From Fidelibacterota bacterium (GTDB lineage: Bacteria; Marinisomatota; Marinisomatia; Marinisomatales; S15-B10), in assembly GCA_002715465.1 (NCBI GenBank), contig PAYY01000015.1:15176-72165 (forward strand): a stretch of DNA of 56,990 nucleotides, given 5' to 3'. The first letter of the stretch is position 1, and the number at the start of each line of letters is the position of its first letter. The position numbers and the translations under genes were made by a program. Under the pieces are notes generated by a model, which was not told where the DNA came from, searched no databases, and saw only the letters and a list, made by a program, of their open reading frames with translations. This document shows positions 35,683 through 44,473 of the stretch, piece by piece.

Positions 35683-36006
35683 TTATTTTTTATTCTTTGG
35701 GCTTCTAACCCAGGATCTTCTTTCCTCAAATGTTTTTACTCTAAGATCAGCCCATTCATTTACAATTTCTATAATTAGAGAACGATGCTCTTCACTACCA
35801 GTAAAACTAGTCTCGATGGAATTCTTTAAATCTTCTCTAGTTTTTTGAACCTGACCATAAGATACAAATCGCTCTTCACTCCAAGCTTCTTTCTCTTCTT
35901 TAGCAAGATCTAATTCGGATTCAGCTTTGTTAACACCAGATTTTCTACTCGAAATCATAACATATAGAAAAACTGCAATAATAATCAATGCTATTAGGAT
36001 TTCCAT
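35683..36006 (-). CDS. Small single-pass membrane protein with coiled coil
   Basis: 107 residues: one transmembrane helix at 3-19, then a charged helical region with probable coiled coil (about 25-75) and a tryptophan/arginine-rich end. Start ATG with AGGAG nine nt upstream. It lies 17 nt after the DASS transporter, so it may be cotranscribed and act as an accessory subunit, but I know no family for it. Confidence 0.6.
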   Translation of the reverse strand: MEILIALIIIAVFLYVMISSRKSGVNKAESELDLAKEEKEAWSEERFVSYGQVQKTREDLKNSIETSFTGSEEHRSLIIEIVNEWADLRVKTFEERRSWVRSPKNKK

Positions 36007-36023
36007 TACTTTAAACTCCTATT

Positions 36024-37565
36024 TCAAATGTTCAGATCAATACCAAGAACCGGTATCCAATAAAGTATAACCATAACAATAATAGCTATTAATGCTACTG
36101 GCCAAGCAAGAGTTCCCCCTCTGATAAAATCCTTAGATTCTAACAGTCCACTGCTGTAAACAATAGAGCTAGCTGGAGTACCTATAACCAGCCAAAATGC
36201 TGCAGAAGTTGAAATTGCTAGAACTATTCCAATAACCAAGGGATTTGTACCAGAAGCTTCAGCCATACTCAATATAACAGGTCCTATAACGGCAACGGTG
36301 GCACCAGCACTCATAAGATTAGTTAGAGAGGCTCCTACAAAAACCACCAAAATGACTAGTGGTAAGCCTGAATTCATTCCCAAGGGCTCCACAATGGTCA
36401 TTATTGTATTAGCCAACCATCCCGCAGCACCCGTAGCTTTAAAAACAGAGCCAAGGGAGATAGCACCAGCATATAAGACTACTACACCCCAACTAATGCC
36501 TTCTTCATAATCCTTCCAAGTTGTAAGACCAAGAAGCATATAAATAACAGCACCTGTAATAGCAATACCGCCTAAACCTAGAGAAAAACCAAATATTGAT
36601 TTAACTAAACTTTTATCCGTGATCCAAAGGAATATTACAAGAGCCATAACAGCAACGACAATCCATTGTTGCATTGTCATTTTACCATGCTTTTGAAGAT
36701 CTGCCTTAAGTACAGTGACAGCTTTTGTTAGGTCTGATACTTCTGGTTTAAATAAAATTGGAAGAATAAATGACATACTCAAAACCATAAGTATAGTATA
36801 ACAGACTCCCATACTAAGCCATTGAATAAATGATACGTCAACACCTACATCTGATAAGAAACCAATCATAATTGCATTTCTTGCGCCACCAGTTGGAGAC
36901 ATAGGACCACCCATCATACAACCAAAAGCAATGGTAATAGTTAGCAACTTACCTAACCTTGGACATGGTAATTCTTTATCCATTAAAGTATACAAAGCAA
37001 TAGCAATCGGAAGATACATTCCTGCAACAGCATGCTCACCAATAAATGCAGCTGGTAGCGATGTACCTAATAGCAGACCAATTATTATTCGCCTAATATT
37101 TGTTCCAGCGGCATTGATAACGAGCATCCCAATTCGCTTATCAATACCATATTTAATAAAGGTTGCCCCTAAAGCCAAAGAACCAGCAATAAACCATACG
37201 GCATCATGTGCATAGGTTGAAACAATTCTTGTAGGCTCAGTTATTCCAAAAAACAATTGAATTAAACCAATAGATAGAGCGACAGCTGGAAGAGGAACAG
37301 CTTCAGTAGCAAAGAAGACTACGCACATTCCTAGGAGTGCGATAATTACTTGGATATTTTTTGCTATTTTCTCAGCGGATATAATATTTTGTTGATCAAA
37401 GGTCATTTCCTGATAAACAGTTTCAGCATGGCTTATCATTGATTCAGGCGTTGGCATAATTATCAACCCTAGGAAAATTGCCACTCCAATACCTAACCAT
37501 TTAAAATCTGTACGTTTCGCAAAACCTGTACCTTGTTGTTGTTCTTTATTATTCTCTTTAGTCAA
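36024..37565 (-). CDS. SLC13/DASS-family sodium-coupled anion (dicarboxylate) transporter
   Basis: 513 residues with about 12 hydrophobic segments. DASS features are the N-terminal 'FFATEAVPLPAVAL' near 85, the first hairpin block 'GCMMGGPMSPTGGARNAIMIG' near 220, and the inverted-repeat partner 'LTNLMSAGATVAVIGPVI' near 415 followed by 'IGTPASSIVYSSG'. The usual SNT signature is altered in both repeats, so the substrate (succinate/malate, sulfate or other anion) cannot be predicted. Start TTG at 37565. Neighbours are a small membrane protein downstream and a metal-binding lipoprotein upstream. Confidence 0.88.
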   Translation of the reverse strand: MTKENNKEQQQGTGFAKRTDFKWLGIGVAIFLGLIIMPTPESMISHAETVYQEMTFDQQNIISAEKIAKNIQVIIALLGMCVVFFATEAVPLPAVALSIGLIQLFFGITEPTRIVSTYAHDAVWFIAGSLALGATFIKYGIDKRIGMLVINAAGTNIRRIIIGLLLGTSLPAAFIGEHAVAGMYLPIAIALYTLMDKELPCPRLGKLLTITIAFGCMMGGPMSPTGGARNAIMIGFLSDVGVDVSFIQWLSMGVCYTILMVLSMSFILPILFKPEVSDLTKAVTVLKADLQKHGKMTMQQWIVVAVMALVIFLWITDKSLVKSIFGFSLGLGGIAITGAVIYMLLGLTTWKDYEEGISWGVVVLYAGAISLGSVFKATGAAGWLANTIMTIVEPLGMNSGLPLVILVVFVGASLTNLMSAGATVAVIGPVILSMAEASGTNPLVIGIVLAISTSAAFWLVIGTPASSIVYSSGLLESKDFIRGGTLAWPVALIAIIVMVILYWIPVLGIDLNI

Positions 37566-37620
37566 TATTTGATACTCCCATAAATTTTATTTTCAAGTAC
37601 ATTAAAATACTCAAACACCA

Positions 37621-37956
37621 TTAATTAACTAATGTCCCAATCTTACAACAAGAGGCAAGGGCTTCATAAGCAACAGGGTTAGCCTCAGTTTTATTTGCTG
37701 AATATCCTAATTCTGATATTGCATTTTCAATTGATTTTAAATCAATAATTGCAGTTTTATACTTAACAACTCCCAATTTTTTGTTATCATCAATTTCTAT
37801 TTTTACCACCCCATCTAGTTGTGATATTTCTTGTTTAATTTTAGATGAGCAACTCCCGCAAACCATTGATTCTAGCTTTATTTCAGCACTTGCATTCGAA
37901 TTGGAACAAGAATAAGTGATCATTAGTAATACAATTCCAATAAATATTTTTTTCAT
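37621..37956 (-). CDS. Heavy-metal-associated (HMA) domain lipoprotein
   Basis: 111 residues: lipoprotein signal ('LMITYSC', C17), then one ferredoxin-like HMA domain with the metal motif 'MVCGSC' (about 31-36, MxCxxC), 'DGVVKIEID' and 'AISELGYSA'. The C-terminal tail has a 'SCC' pair. Such domains bind Cu(I), Hg(II) or Zn(II). As a periplasmic lipoprotein it would act as a scavenger or chaperone rather than a cytosolic carrier (inference). No metal ATPase lies nearby. Confidence 0.85.
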   Translation of the reverse strand: MKKIFIGIVLLMITYSCSNSNASAEIKLESMVCGSCSSKIKQEISQLDGVVKIEIDDNKKLGVVKYKTAIIDLKSIENAISELGYSANKTEANPVAYEALASCCKIGTLVN

Positions 37957-38072
37957 AATTTCCTCTAAACTATTTTTTTTTGTTCATTAACCAAATTTAT
38001 TTAGATGACAACTAAATTAAACAAAGTATAGTACATTCTATAGATTAGCATTTAAATAATTTTGATTTTTTG

Positions 38073-39152
38073 CTAGTTTTCCATCTTCCAAAATGCTATT
38101 CCTCCAGCTTGTTTTCCAATATCTTGCTGAGCAACAAGTTTTATTTTATTTAAATCAATAACTTCAACTGATCCTGGCTCGGAACCAATACCTTCTACAG
38201 AAATAAAAGCAAACTTACTATCAGGCGAAATCACTACTCCATGGGAAACTTTTCTAGTATTTTTTATACGGCCTAATTCTTTTCCAGAGTCCAAATCCCA
38301 CACTCCCGTTTTAGATGCAGTTTTATAGGTCACTACTAATTTCTTTCCATCATCACTGACTTCACAATTATAAGGTCCTCTATCAGTTTTAAAACGTCTA
38401 GATACAGTCCATTTGTTTACATCAATTTCTACCACTTCATCTGTGCCATTATTAACAACATATAAATATTCATCATTAGGATGAGGGTATACCCAAGTTG
38501 GTTTTTCCTTTGGCATATTATGATGAATATTTTTGTGATGTTTAATTTTATGATGATTTTCCATAGAGAGTTTTCGAGTAACCTCCATTCTCACAGCATC
38601 AAGTTCAAATAATTCTCCAGACATCATGGCCACGGAATAGTGTTTTAGTCCACTATTTGACAATCGGGAACCATGTGGCATAACACCAGTTTCTACTCTT
38701 TCAATTTCTATCATATTATCAGGATCTACTATTGATACTGTACTTGCTTCATCATGAGGACCATGTAGATTAAAATTAACAACATAGAGTAATCCAGTAG
38801 CAAAAGAAACTTGGAGCGTTGCGGGGAAAAGACCAAGCTCTACTCTATCTATCATCTCATCGTTTCCAGTCTTATATTTGTACAAATGTCCAAATGGCAT
38901 TCCATGAGCCATTGATAAGTACCAATATTTTCCATCTGGTGAAATATTAATTCCGTGTGGGCCTTCAATTTCCAATGGCCAAACACCAACTGGAATTCGT
39001 TTTTCTAAATGAATATCAATACCATCAAAACGAACTAATGCAACTTCATCCTCAGATTCAGCTGTTACATAAACAAAATAATTGTTACAAAAAATTATTT
39101 TGTTTAATAACATTAAAAAAATTACATGAATTACTAAATATCTAATCCACAT
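38073..39152 (-). CDS. Exported YVTN-type beta-propeller protein with His-rich loop
   Basis: 359 residues: signal peptide about 1-24, then seven-bladed YVTN/NHL-like propeller repeats ('PHGINISPDGKYWYLSMAHG', 'ATGLLYVVNFN', 'YLYVVNNGTDEVVEIDVNKW', 'VSHGVVISPDSKFAFISVEG', 'GSVEVIDLNK'). A loop near 200-217 holds a cluster of seven to eight histidines ('HHKIKHHKNIHHN'), a likely metal site. No heme motif or catalytic residue recognised. It follows the LVIVD protein by 5 nt and precedes the HMA lipoprotein, so it is probably part of the same periplasmic or surface set. Confidence 0.8.
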   Translation of the reverse strand: MWIRYLVIHVIFLMLLNKIIFCNNYFVYVTAESEDEVALVRFDGIDIHLEKRIPVGVWPLEIEGPHGINISPDGKYWYLSMAHGMPFGHLYKYKTGNDEMIDRVELGLFPATLQVSFATGLLYVVNFNLHGPHDEASTVSIVDPDNMIEIERVETGVMPHGSRLSNSGLKHYSVAMMSGELFELDAVRMEVTRKLSMENHHKIKHHKNIHHNMPKEKPTWVYPHPNDEYLYVVNNGTDEVVEIDVNKWTVSRRFKTDRGPYNCEVSDDGKKLVVTYKTASKTGVWDLDSGKELGRIKNTRKVSHGVVISPDSKFAFISVEGIGSEPGSVEVIDLNKIKLVAQQDIGKQAGGIAFWKMEN

Positions 39153-39157
39153 ATTAA

Positions 39158-41236
39158 TTAATTTTGTTCATTCTCATTTTTATTTTGAAATCGTACAGCA
39201 TAAAGTCCACTATTCATATCTGAAAAATATATAATACCTTTATAAAGTTGAGGTCCCCAAACCATTGGCGCATTGGGTGTAAATCCTTTAGGAGAACGAC
39301 TATGAAAAAAAGCAATCTCTCTACCTTGCTTATATAAATCACCCATTAATTCACCTGAAATATCCACTACTCTAAGTCCACCCTGATAATATGCAGCATA
39401 TAGAGTATCGCCCTGCACCCACATATTATGGGAGCCAGCTTCAGGAACTTGGTAAATAGCGACCTCTTCTGGACTATTTATATTTTCAATATTTATAAAA
39501 TGAAAACCTCCTCTAGGATTAGCTGTTTGAGAATCTGAATCTTTAAATGGGAACCACTCATCACCACTAATTATATAAAATTTTCCAGTTGATTGACTTA
39601 AAAATGGAAAAGATGCATGATTCCTACCTGTCTCATCTTTTATATTAAAAATAGATAAAGGATTAATAAGACTTCCCTTTCCAGCTTTCTTTAAAATAGG
39701 ATTAGATTCAATTAAAGGCTTATTTCTTTCATTATATGGCAAACCACCAATATCTATCGCATGGACACCATCAGACCAATTTGATGAATATACAATGCCA
39801 TCTACAACCCAGACATCATGAATTGAATGACCTGGTGTTTTCAATTCATAAGAACTAACATAATACGGATAAGCAGGATTAGATATATTTATAATATCAA
39901 ATTTTCGACTGTTATTAACGGCAAAAACATGCTCTCTATAAATAAAAACATTGTGAACACCACCAGTAAGGTCCTTATTATATTCGGAAATAATTTTTAC
40001 ATCATAAGGATTACTTACATCAAGAATTACTATACCATTTTTTCGATTTGAAGCACCTTCTCTTGTAATAACACAAATTTTTCCATCTTCTGAAACCTTC
40101 ACGTCATTTACCGTTCTAGCATCAACTACAACTGTGTCAATTGGAGTGATATTACCAGGATTAGTTACATCCCAAAAATATGCTTCACCATTAGCACCCC
40201 AAGTTCCGGTTACAGCAAAATCCTTCCCTAAATTTTCTTCTATACCAGCCCAGACCCATAAATCAGATGTATTTACAGAGGATACCAAACCATGTCCAAC
40301 TAATTCTAAATTTGAGGAAATATTTCTCGGAATGACACGAATTGACTTATTTGCAGAAAAACCTCCGGTTGAAGCTGTAATTGTATAAATGCCAGGTGTT
40401 TCAGCTACGAACTTTCCATTTTTTGTAATCTGTGCATTTTCTGGAAGACCAATCCCATAATCTGCTTTACCATACCAAGAAAATTTTATTGGAATTTCCT
40501 CAATAGGTTTACCTGAACGTGAAAGAGGTATTGCTCTAAAAGAAATAACATCTCCAGTACGAATCTCTTCTTTGTCAGATGAAATTGACATTCCTCTAAC
40601 TGGATTTGCAATAATCCTTATATCTAAAGAATTAGTGATATCCTCGACTTTTGCTTCAATTGTTATGCGACCTTTTAATTTTGCATTTAGATTTCCAAAA
40701 TCATCAAAGTTAGCTACTCTTTGTTCTTTCGAAAAAAGTTCAACCTTTACATCTTTTCTTATAATATTAGCTTTATCAATAACAATAGTTTTTATATTAA
40801 TACTTGTCCCTTCAAAAATAGTCATTGGAGGATTAACAAACTCAATAGTTTTTAATTCTGGAGATGGAATTTCAATAGACATTTCTCCTTTAACAGAATC
40901 TTCACCTTTTCCAGTAATTGTTCGAGTGTTTAATTGAATTAAGCCTGATTTAAATGCTTTTACTTTAACTAAAGCGACCCCAGTTGAATCACTAATTCTT
41001 GGGTTAATAGAAATAGCATTCCGCTCACCATAAATTGAGAAAACATCTTTTACTATTTCCCCGTTAGAATTTTGAAGTGAGATTTTAATTTCAGTTGAAT
41101 CACCAACCCCAAGTGTTAACTCCTCAGGAACAAAGTTGAATGATAAAGAATCTGGATTTATGGTCTTTCCGATTATTTTCTGACCAAAAAATAGTGCTAA
41201 AAACAATAGGCCAAGAAAAGATTTCACTTTTAACAA
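39158..41236 (-). CDS. Exported Ig-like / LVIVD-repeat propeller protein (paralogue A)
   Basis: 692 residues from TTG (41236; AGGA 8 nt upstream). Signal peptide about 1-22, then three bacterial Ig-like domains (about 28-310), then an LVIVD-repeat beta-propeller (about 315-685) with 'TGTWGANGEAYFWDVTNPGNI', 'DVKVSEDGKICVITREGASNRKNG', 'VILDVSNPYDV', 'HDVWVVDGIVYSSNWSDGVHAIDI', 'GSHNMWVQGDTLYAAYYQGG' and 'VVDISGELMGDLYKQG'. It is a close full-length paralogue of the upstream gene (gap 15 nt). Presumably surface or periplasmic; ligand unknown. Confidence 0.85.
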   Translation of the reverse strand: MLKVKSFLGLLFLALFFGQKIIGKTINPDSLSFNFVPEELTLGVGDSTEIKISLQNSNGEIVKDVFSIYGERNAISINPRISDSTGVALVKVKAFKSGLIQLNTRTITGKGEDSVKGEMSIEIPSPELKTIEFVNPPMTIFEGTSINIKTIVIDKANIIRKDVKVELFSKEQRVANFDDFGNLNAKLKGRITIEAKVEDITNSLDIRIIANPVRGMSISSDKEEIRTGDVISFRAIPLSRSGKPIEEIPIKFSWYGKADYGIGLPENAQITKNGKFVAETPGIYTITASTGGFSANKSIRVIPRNISSNLELVGHGLVSSVNTSDLWVWAGIEENLGKDFAVTGTWGANGEAYFWDVTNPGNITPIDTVVVDARTVNDVKVSEDGKICVITREGASNRKNGIVILDVSNPYDVKIISEYNKDLTGGVHNVFIYREHVFAVNNSRKFDIINISNPAYPYYVSSYELKTPGHSIHDVWVVDGIVYSSNWSDGVHAIDIGGLPYNERNKPLIESNPILKKAGKGSLINPLSIFNIKDETGRNHASFPFLSQSTGKFYIISGDEWFPFKDSDSQTANPRGGFHFINIENINSPEEVAIYQVPEAGSHNMWVQGDTLYAAYYQGGLRVVDISGELMGDLYKQGREIAFFHSRSPKGFTPNAPMVWGPQLYKGIIYFSDMNSGLYAVRFQNKNENEQN

Positions 41237-41251
41237 ATTATAATTCCTGTT

Positions 41252-43318
41252 TTATTCTCTTCCTAAACGAATAGCATAAAGCCCACTATTCATATCAGTA
41301 AAAAAAACTAGATCTTTGTATGGCTGAGCACCCCATACCATCGGTGCATTAGGAAGAAATCCATTTTTATTGGAGGAAAGAAAAAAAGCTATTTCCCTCC
41401 CTTGCTTATATAAGTCTCCTAATAGCTCTCCAGAAATATCTAAAACACGAAAACCACCTTGGTAAAAGGCCGCAAACAGAGTGTCACCTTTTACCCACAT
41501 ATTATGAGAACCTGCTTCAGGCACCTGATATAATGCTGTTTCTTTAGGTTGATCTGGATTATCAAAATTAATGAAATGGAAACCACCCCTAGGATTTGAA
41601 GGTTCATAATTTAGCGCACTAAGACCAAAAGGGAATTTTTCATCGCCACCAATTATATAAAATTTTCCAGTAGACTGACTTAAAAATGGAAAAGCAGCAT
41701 GGTTTCTACCCGTAGGATCTTTTTTTGATGCTAAAGGAATTGGATTAGATGGGCTTCCTTTTCCAGATCTAGACAGCAGAGGATTTGATTGAATTATAGG
41801 TTTGTTTTTTTCATTATAAGATAAACCACCAACATCCACTGCATGAACTCCATCATTCCAATTAGAAGAATATGCTATTCCATTGTGAACCCAAACATCA
41901 TGGATAGCATGACCAGGACTTTTTAATTCATACACACCAACTCTGTAAGGCTTTGATGGATTCTCAATATTAATTATATCATACTTGAGCCCATTGTTTA
42001 CAGCATACACATGATTATCATATATGAATGCATTATGGACACCACCTGTCATATCATCGTTAAATAATGATAGAATTTCCACATTAAATGGATCTGAAAC
42101 ATCAAGAATAACAAATCCATTTTTTCTATTTGAGGCACCTTCTCTAGTTATAATCCCAATTCTACCATCCTCAGATATTTTTACATCATTTACCGTCCTT
42201 GCATCCACTTTAACTGTATCTATAATTACTAAATTTTCAGGATCAGTTACATCCCAAAAATAAGCTTCACCATTTCCTCCCCATGTTCCTGTAACAGCAA
42301 AATCTTTATCTTCATAAGAATCTATACCTGACCATACCCACAAATCAGAAGTATAAACGTTAGAAACAAGACCCTGACCTATAAGCTCGATCTCTTTTTT
42401 TACATTACGGGGATTTATTTTAATACTTTTTTGAGCTGAATATCCACTAGATGTAGCAAAAATTGTATAAATACCTGTGGTCTCTGCAACAAACCGACCA
42501 TCTTTAGTGATCTGGCCAGCCGCTGGTAACCCTATACCATAATCAGCAATTCCTGAAAAAGAAAATTCTACAGGTACATTATCAATTATTTTTCCCCTCC
42601 TTGATAAGGGCTTAGCAATAAATTGAATGACATCCCCAGTACGAACTTGATCCTTTGAAGAAGAAATTTCAATTCCTCTGATTGGGTTACGAACCACATT
42701 AACTATCATATGATTAGTGATATTTTCAGCTTGAGCTGTAATCTTAATTTTTCCAATTGATTTTCCATTAAGATTGCCAAAAGAATCAAACTCAGCTATT
42801 GATGGATCACTAGATGTGTAGTGAATATTTATTCCATCGCGTAATAATCCGGCCGCATCAAATATTCTTGCCTTTAATTCAACAGATGTCCCTTCATATA
42901 AATTTATTTGGGATTTACTAAATACAATTTTTTCTAAAGGAGGGTAAGGAACTTTAATAGGAATACTATTTTTAACTCTATCTAATCTTTTTTGAGAAAT
43001 GCTTCTTACGTTTAGAGTTAGATCTCCAGGTTTGAAAACTTTTAACATCACTTTTGCCACACCTGTAGAATCACTAATTCTTGGTTTAGCTGCAACTGAT
43101 CCTCGTTCTCCACCATAAACAAAAAAAGGATTCCCAGATAAACTCCCATTTTTATTAAATAATTTTATGATTACAAATGCAGAGTCTCCAATAGCAAGAG
43201 AAATTGAATCTGGCTCGAATTGAAAATACAATGAATCAATTTCAGAACCAGCCTCTATACTTTCCAAAATAATAAAAAATGAAATGAAATAAACAAAAAA
43301 AAATTTATTTAATTTAAT
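41252..43318 (-). CDS. Exported Ig-like / LVIVD-repeat propeller protein (paralogue B), probable ATT start
   Basis: The first conventional start (TTG 43267) yields 671 residues without a signal peptide. Extending in frame to ATT at 43318 adds 17 codons encoding a hydrophobic N-terminus (KLNKFFFVYFISFFIIL...). This makes a signal peptide that aligns in length and position with paralogue A. A stop lies directly upstream (43319-43321), and AAGGGGTG (43325-43332) sits 6 nt before the ATT. The mature protein has three Ig-like domains and an LVIVD propeller, with near-identical blocks to paralogue A ('VNDVKISEDGRIGIITREGASNRKNG', 'YQVPEAGSHNMWVKGD'). The function is unknown; the two copies likely arose by tandem duplication. 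Confidence 0.82.
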   Translation of the reverse strand: MKLNKFFFVYFISFFIILESIEAGSEIDSLYFQFEPDSISLAIGDSAFVIIKLFNKNGSLSGNPFFVYGGERGSVAAKPRISDSTGVAKVMLKVFKPGDLTLNVRSISQKRLDRVKNSIPIKVPYPPLEKIVFSKSQINLYEGTSVELKARIFDAAGLLRDGINIHYTSSDPSIAEFDSFGNLNGKSIGKIKITAQAENITNHMIVNVVRNPIRGIEISSSKDQVRTGDVIQFIAKPLSRRGKIIDNVPVEFSFSGIADYGIGLPAAGQITKDGRFVAETTGIYTIFATSSGYSAQKSIKINPRNVKKEIELIGQGLVSNVYTSDLWVWSGIDSYEDKDFAVTGTWGGNGEAYFWDVTDPENLVIIDTVKVDARTVNDVKISEDGRIGIITREGASNRKNGFVILDVSDPFNVEILSLFNDDMTGGVHNAFIYDNHVYAVNNGLKYDIINIENPSKPYRVGVYELKSPGHAIHDVWVHNGIAYSSNWNDGVHAVDVGGLSYNEKNKPIIQSNPLLSRSGKGSPSNPIPLASKKDPTGRNHAAFPFLSQSTGKFYIIGGDEKFPFGLSALNYEPSNPRGGFHFINFDNPDQPKETALYQVPEAGSHNMWVKGDTLFAAFYQGGFRVLDISGELLGDLYKQGREIAFFLSSNKNGFLPNAPMVWGAQPYKDLVFFTDMNSGLYAIRLGRE

Positions 43319-43624
43319 TTAATACACCCCTTATTCATAGTTTAGCAATCTATTAATAATAACTTTCAAATTACATTGATATTTGTTCTTTAATATTAAT
43401 AATTTAGTTTTTATTTCTAATAATAGAAATATTCACAAAAAAATTATTAATATTTTTTTATAAAATTAATGGAATAAGATTTAAGATCATTAAAATAAAA
43501 TCTTGCAAGCATTGGGCTATCTATGATAATTAAACTCCTTAAATTTGATGTAGTAATTAAAAGCTAATAAATAAAATGAAAAAATAAATTTGAAAAAACC
43601 TAATAGAACTATATTTATTATTAA
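43319..43624. other. Divergent, very AT-rich intergenic region
   Basis: 306 nt between the minus-strand LVIVD gene and the plus-strand methyltransferase. It is almost entirely A/T, so -10-like hexamers are too many to choose among. No ORF, RNA gene or clear inverted repeat was seen. It must hold both divergent promoters. The only recognisable element is the AAGGGGTG ribosome-binding site at 43325-43332. Confidence 0.6.
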
Positions 43625-44473
43625 TTGAAAGAAACACCAATTAAAGTTAATTCTAAAGAAGTTGGTCTTGAAATAGGACTTCTTTTAGCCAAATTTTTTC
43701 TTGACTCTGAGGATCTACATTTTGGTTACTGGCCTGATGGATCAAAAACTGACTTCTTAACATTCCCTGAAGCCCAATCACGACATAGTAATCTTATTTT
43801 TGAAAATATACCTGATGAGGTTAATTCTATACTAGATGTTGGAGCAGGATCTGGAGAATTAGCAAGAAAACTCTCAGAAAAAGGTTATAAAGTTGATTGT
43901 GTATCCCCTAGTTCTTTTCTTTCTGATTCAATCGAATCAAAACTTCCGTCTGAGTCAAAATTGTTCCGAACCACATTAGAAAATCTAGAAACTGACAATC
44001 GATATGATCTAATTCTTTTTAGTGAAAGTTTCCAATATATCAAGTTAGAAAAAGGTATTGAACAAATTGCAAGGTATTTAAAAAGAGATAGCTATTTACT
44101 TATTTGCGACTTTTTCCAATTACCACAAAAAGAATCTAGCCCTCTGCGTGGAGGAAAAAAGTTAGATAAATTTTTTGCTACTATAGAGAAATATTCTTTT
44201 CAACTAATTAAAGATATAGATATAACCTCAGAAACCTCTCCCACTATTGAAATTTTAGACAATTTTCTTACAAAATTTTTAAAGCCTACGACTACTTTAT
44301 CAGCAAAATATCTTTCCTCAAACTATCCAATGATTTACCGTTTGCTTAAATGGAAAATGTATAGTCGGTTCGATAAAATAAAACGAGTATACCTGTCAAA
44401 TAAGATCACCAAAGAATCATATATGAAACATAAATCATATCGACTGTTTTTATATAAAACCACATCAGTTTGA
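43625..44473 (+). CDS. Class I SAM-dependent methyltransferase
   Basis: 282 residues from TTG (43625, directly after an in-frame TAA). The Rossmann SAM site 'ILDVGAGSGELARKLSEKGYKVDCVSPS' (about 74-100), post-II 'YDLILFSESFQYI' near 125, and 'LLICDFFQLP' near 160 are clear. The N-terminal 'LHFGYWPDG' resembles cyclopropane-synthase/natural-product methyltransferases that act on acyl or small-molecule substrates. The stop overlaps the next gene's TTG start (TTGA), so the two are translationally coupled and probably act in one pathway. Substrate unknown. Confidence 0.85.
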   Translation: MKETPIKVNSKEVGLEIGLLLAKFFLDSEDLHFGYWPDGSKTDFLTFPEAQSRHSNLIFENIPDEVNSILDVGAGSGELARKLSEKGYKVDCVSPSSFLSDSIESKLPSESKLFRTTLENLETDNRYDLILFSESFQYIKLEKGIEQIARYLKRDSYLLICDFFQLPQKESSPLRGGKKLDKFFATIEKYSFQLIKDIDITSETSPTIEILDNFLTKFLKPTTTLSAKYLSSNYPMIYRLLKWKMYSRFDKIKRVYLSNKITKESYMKHKSYRLFLYKTTSV

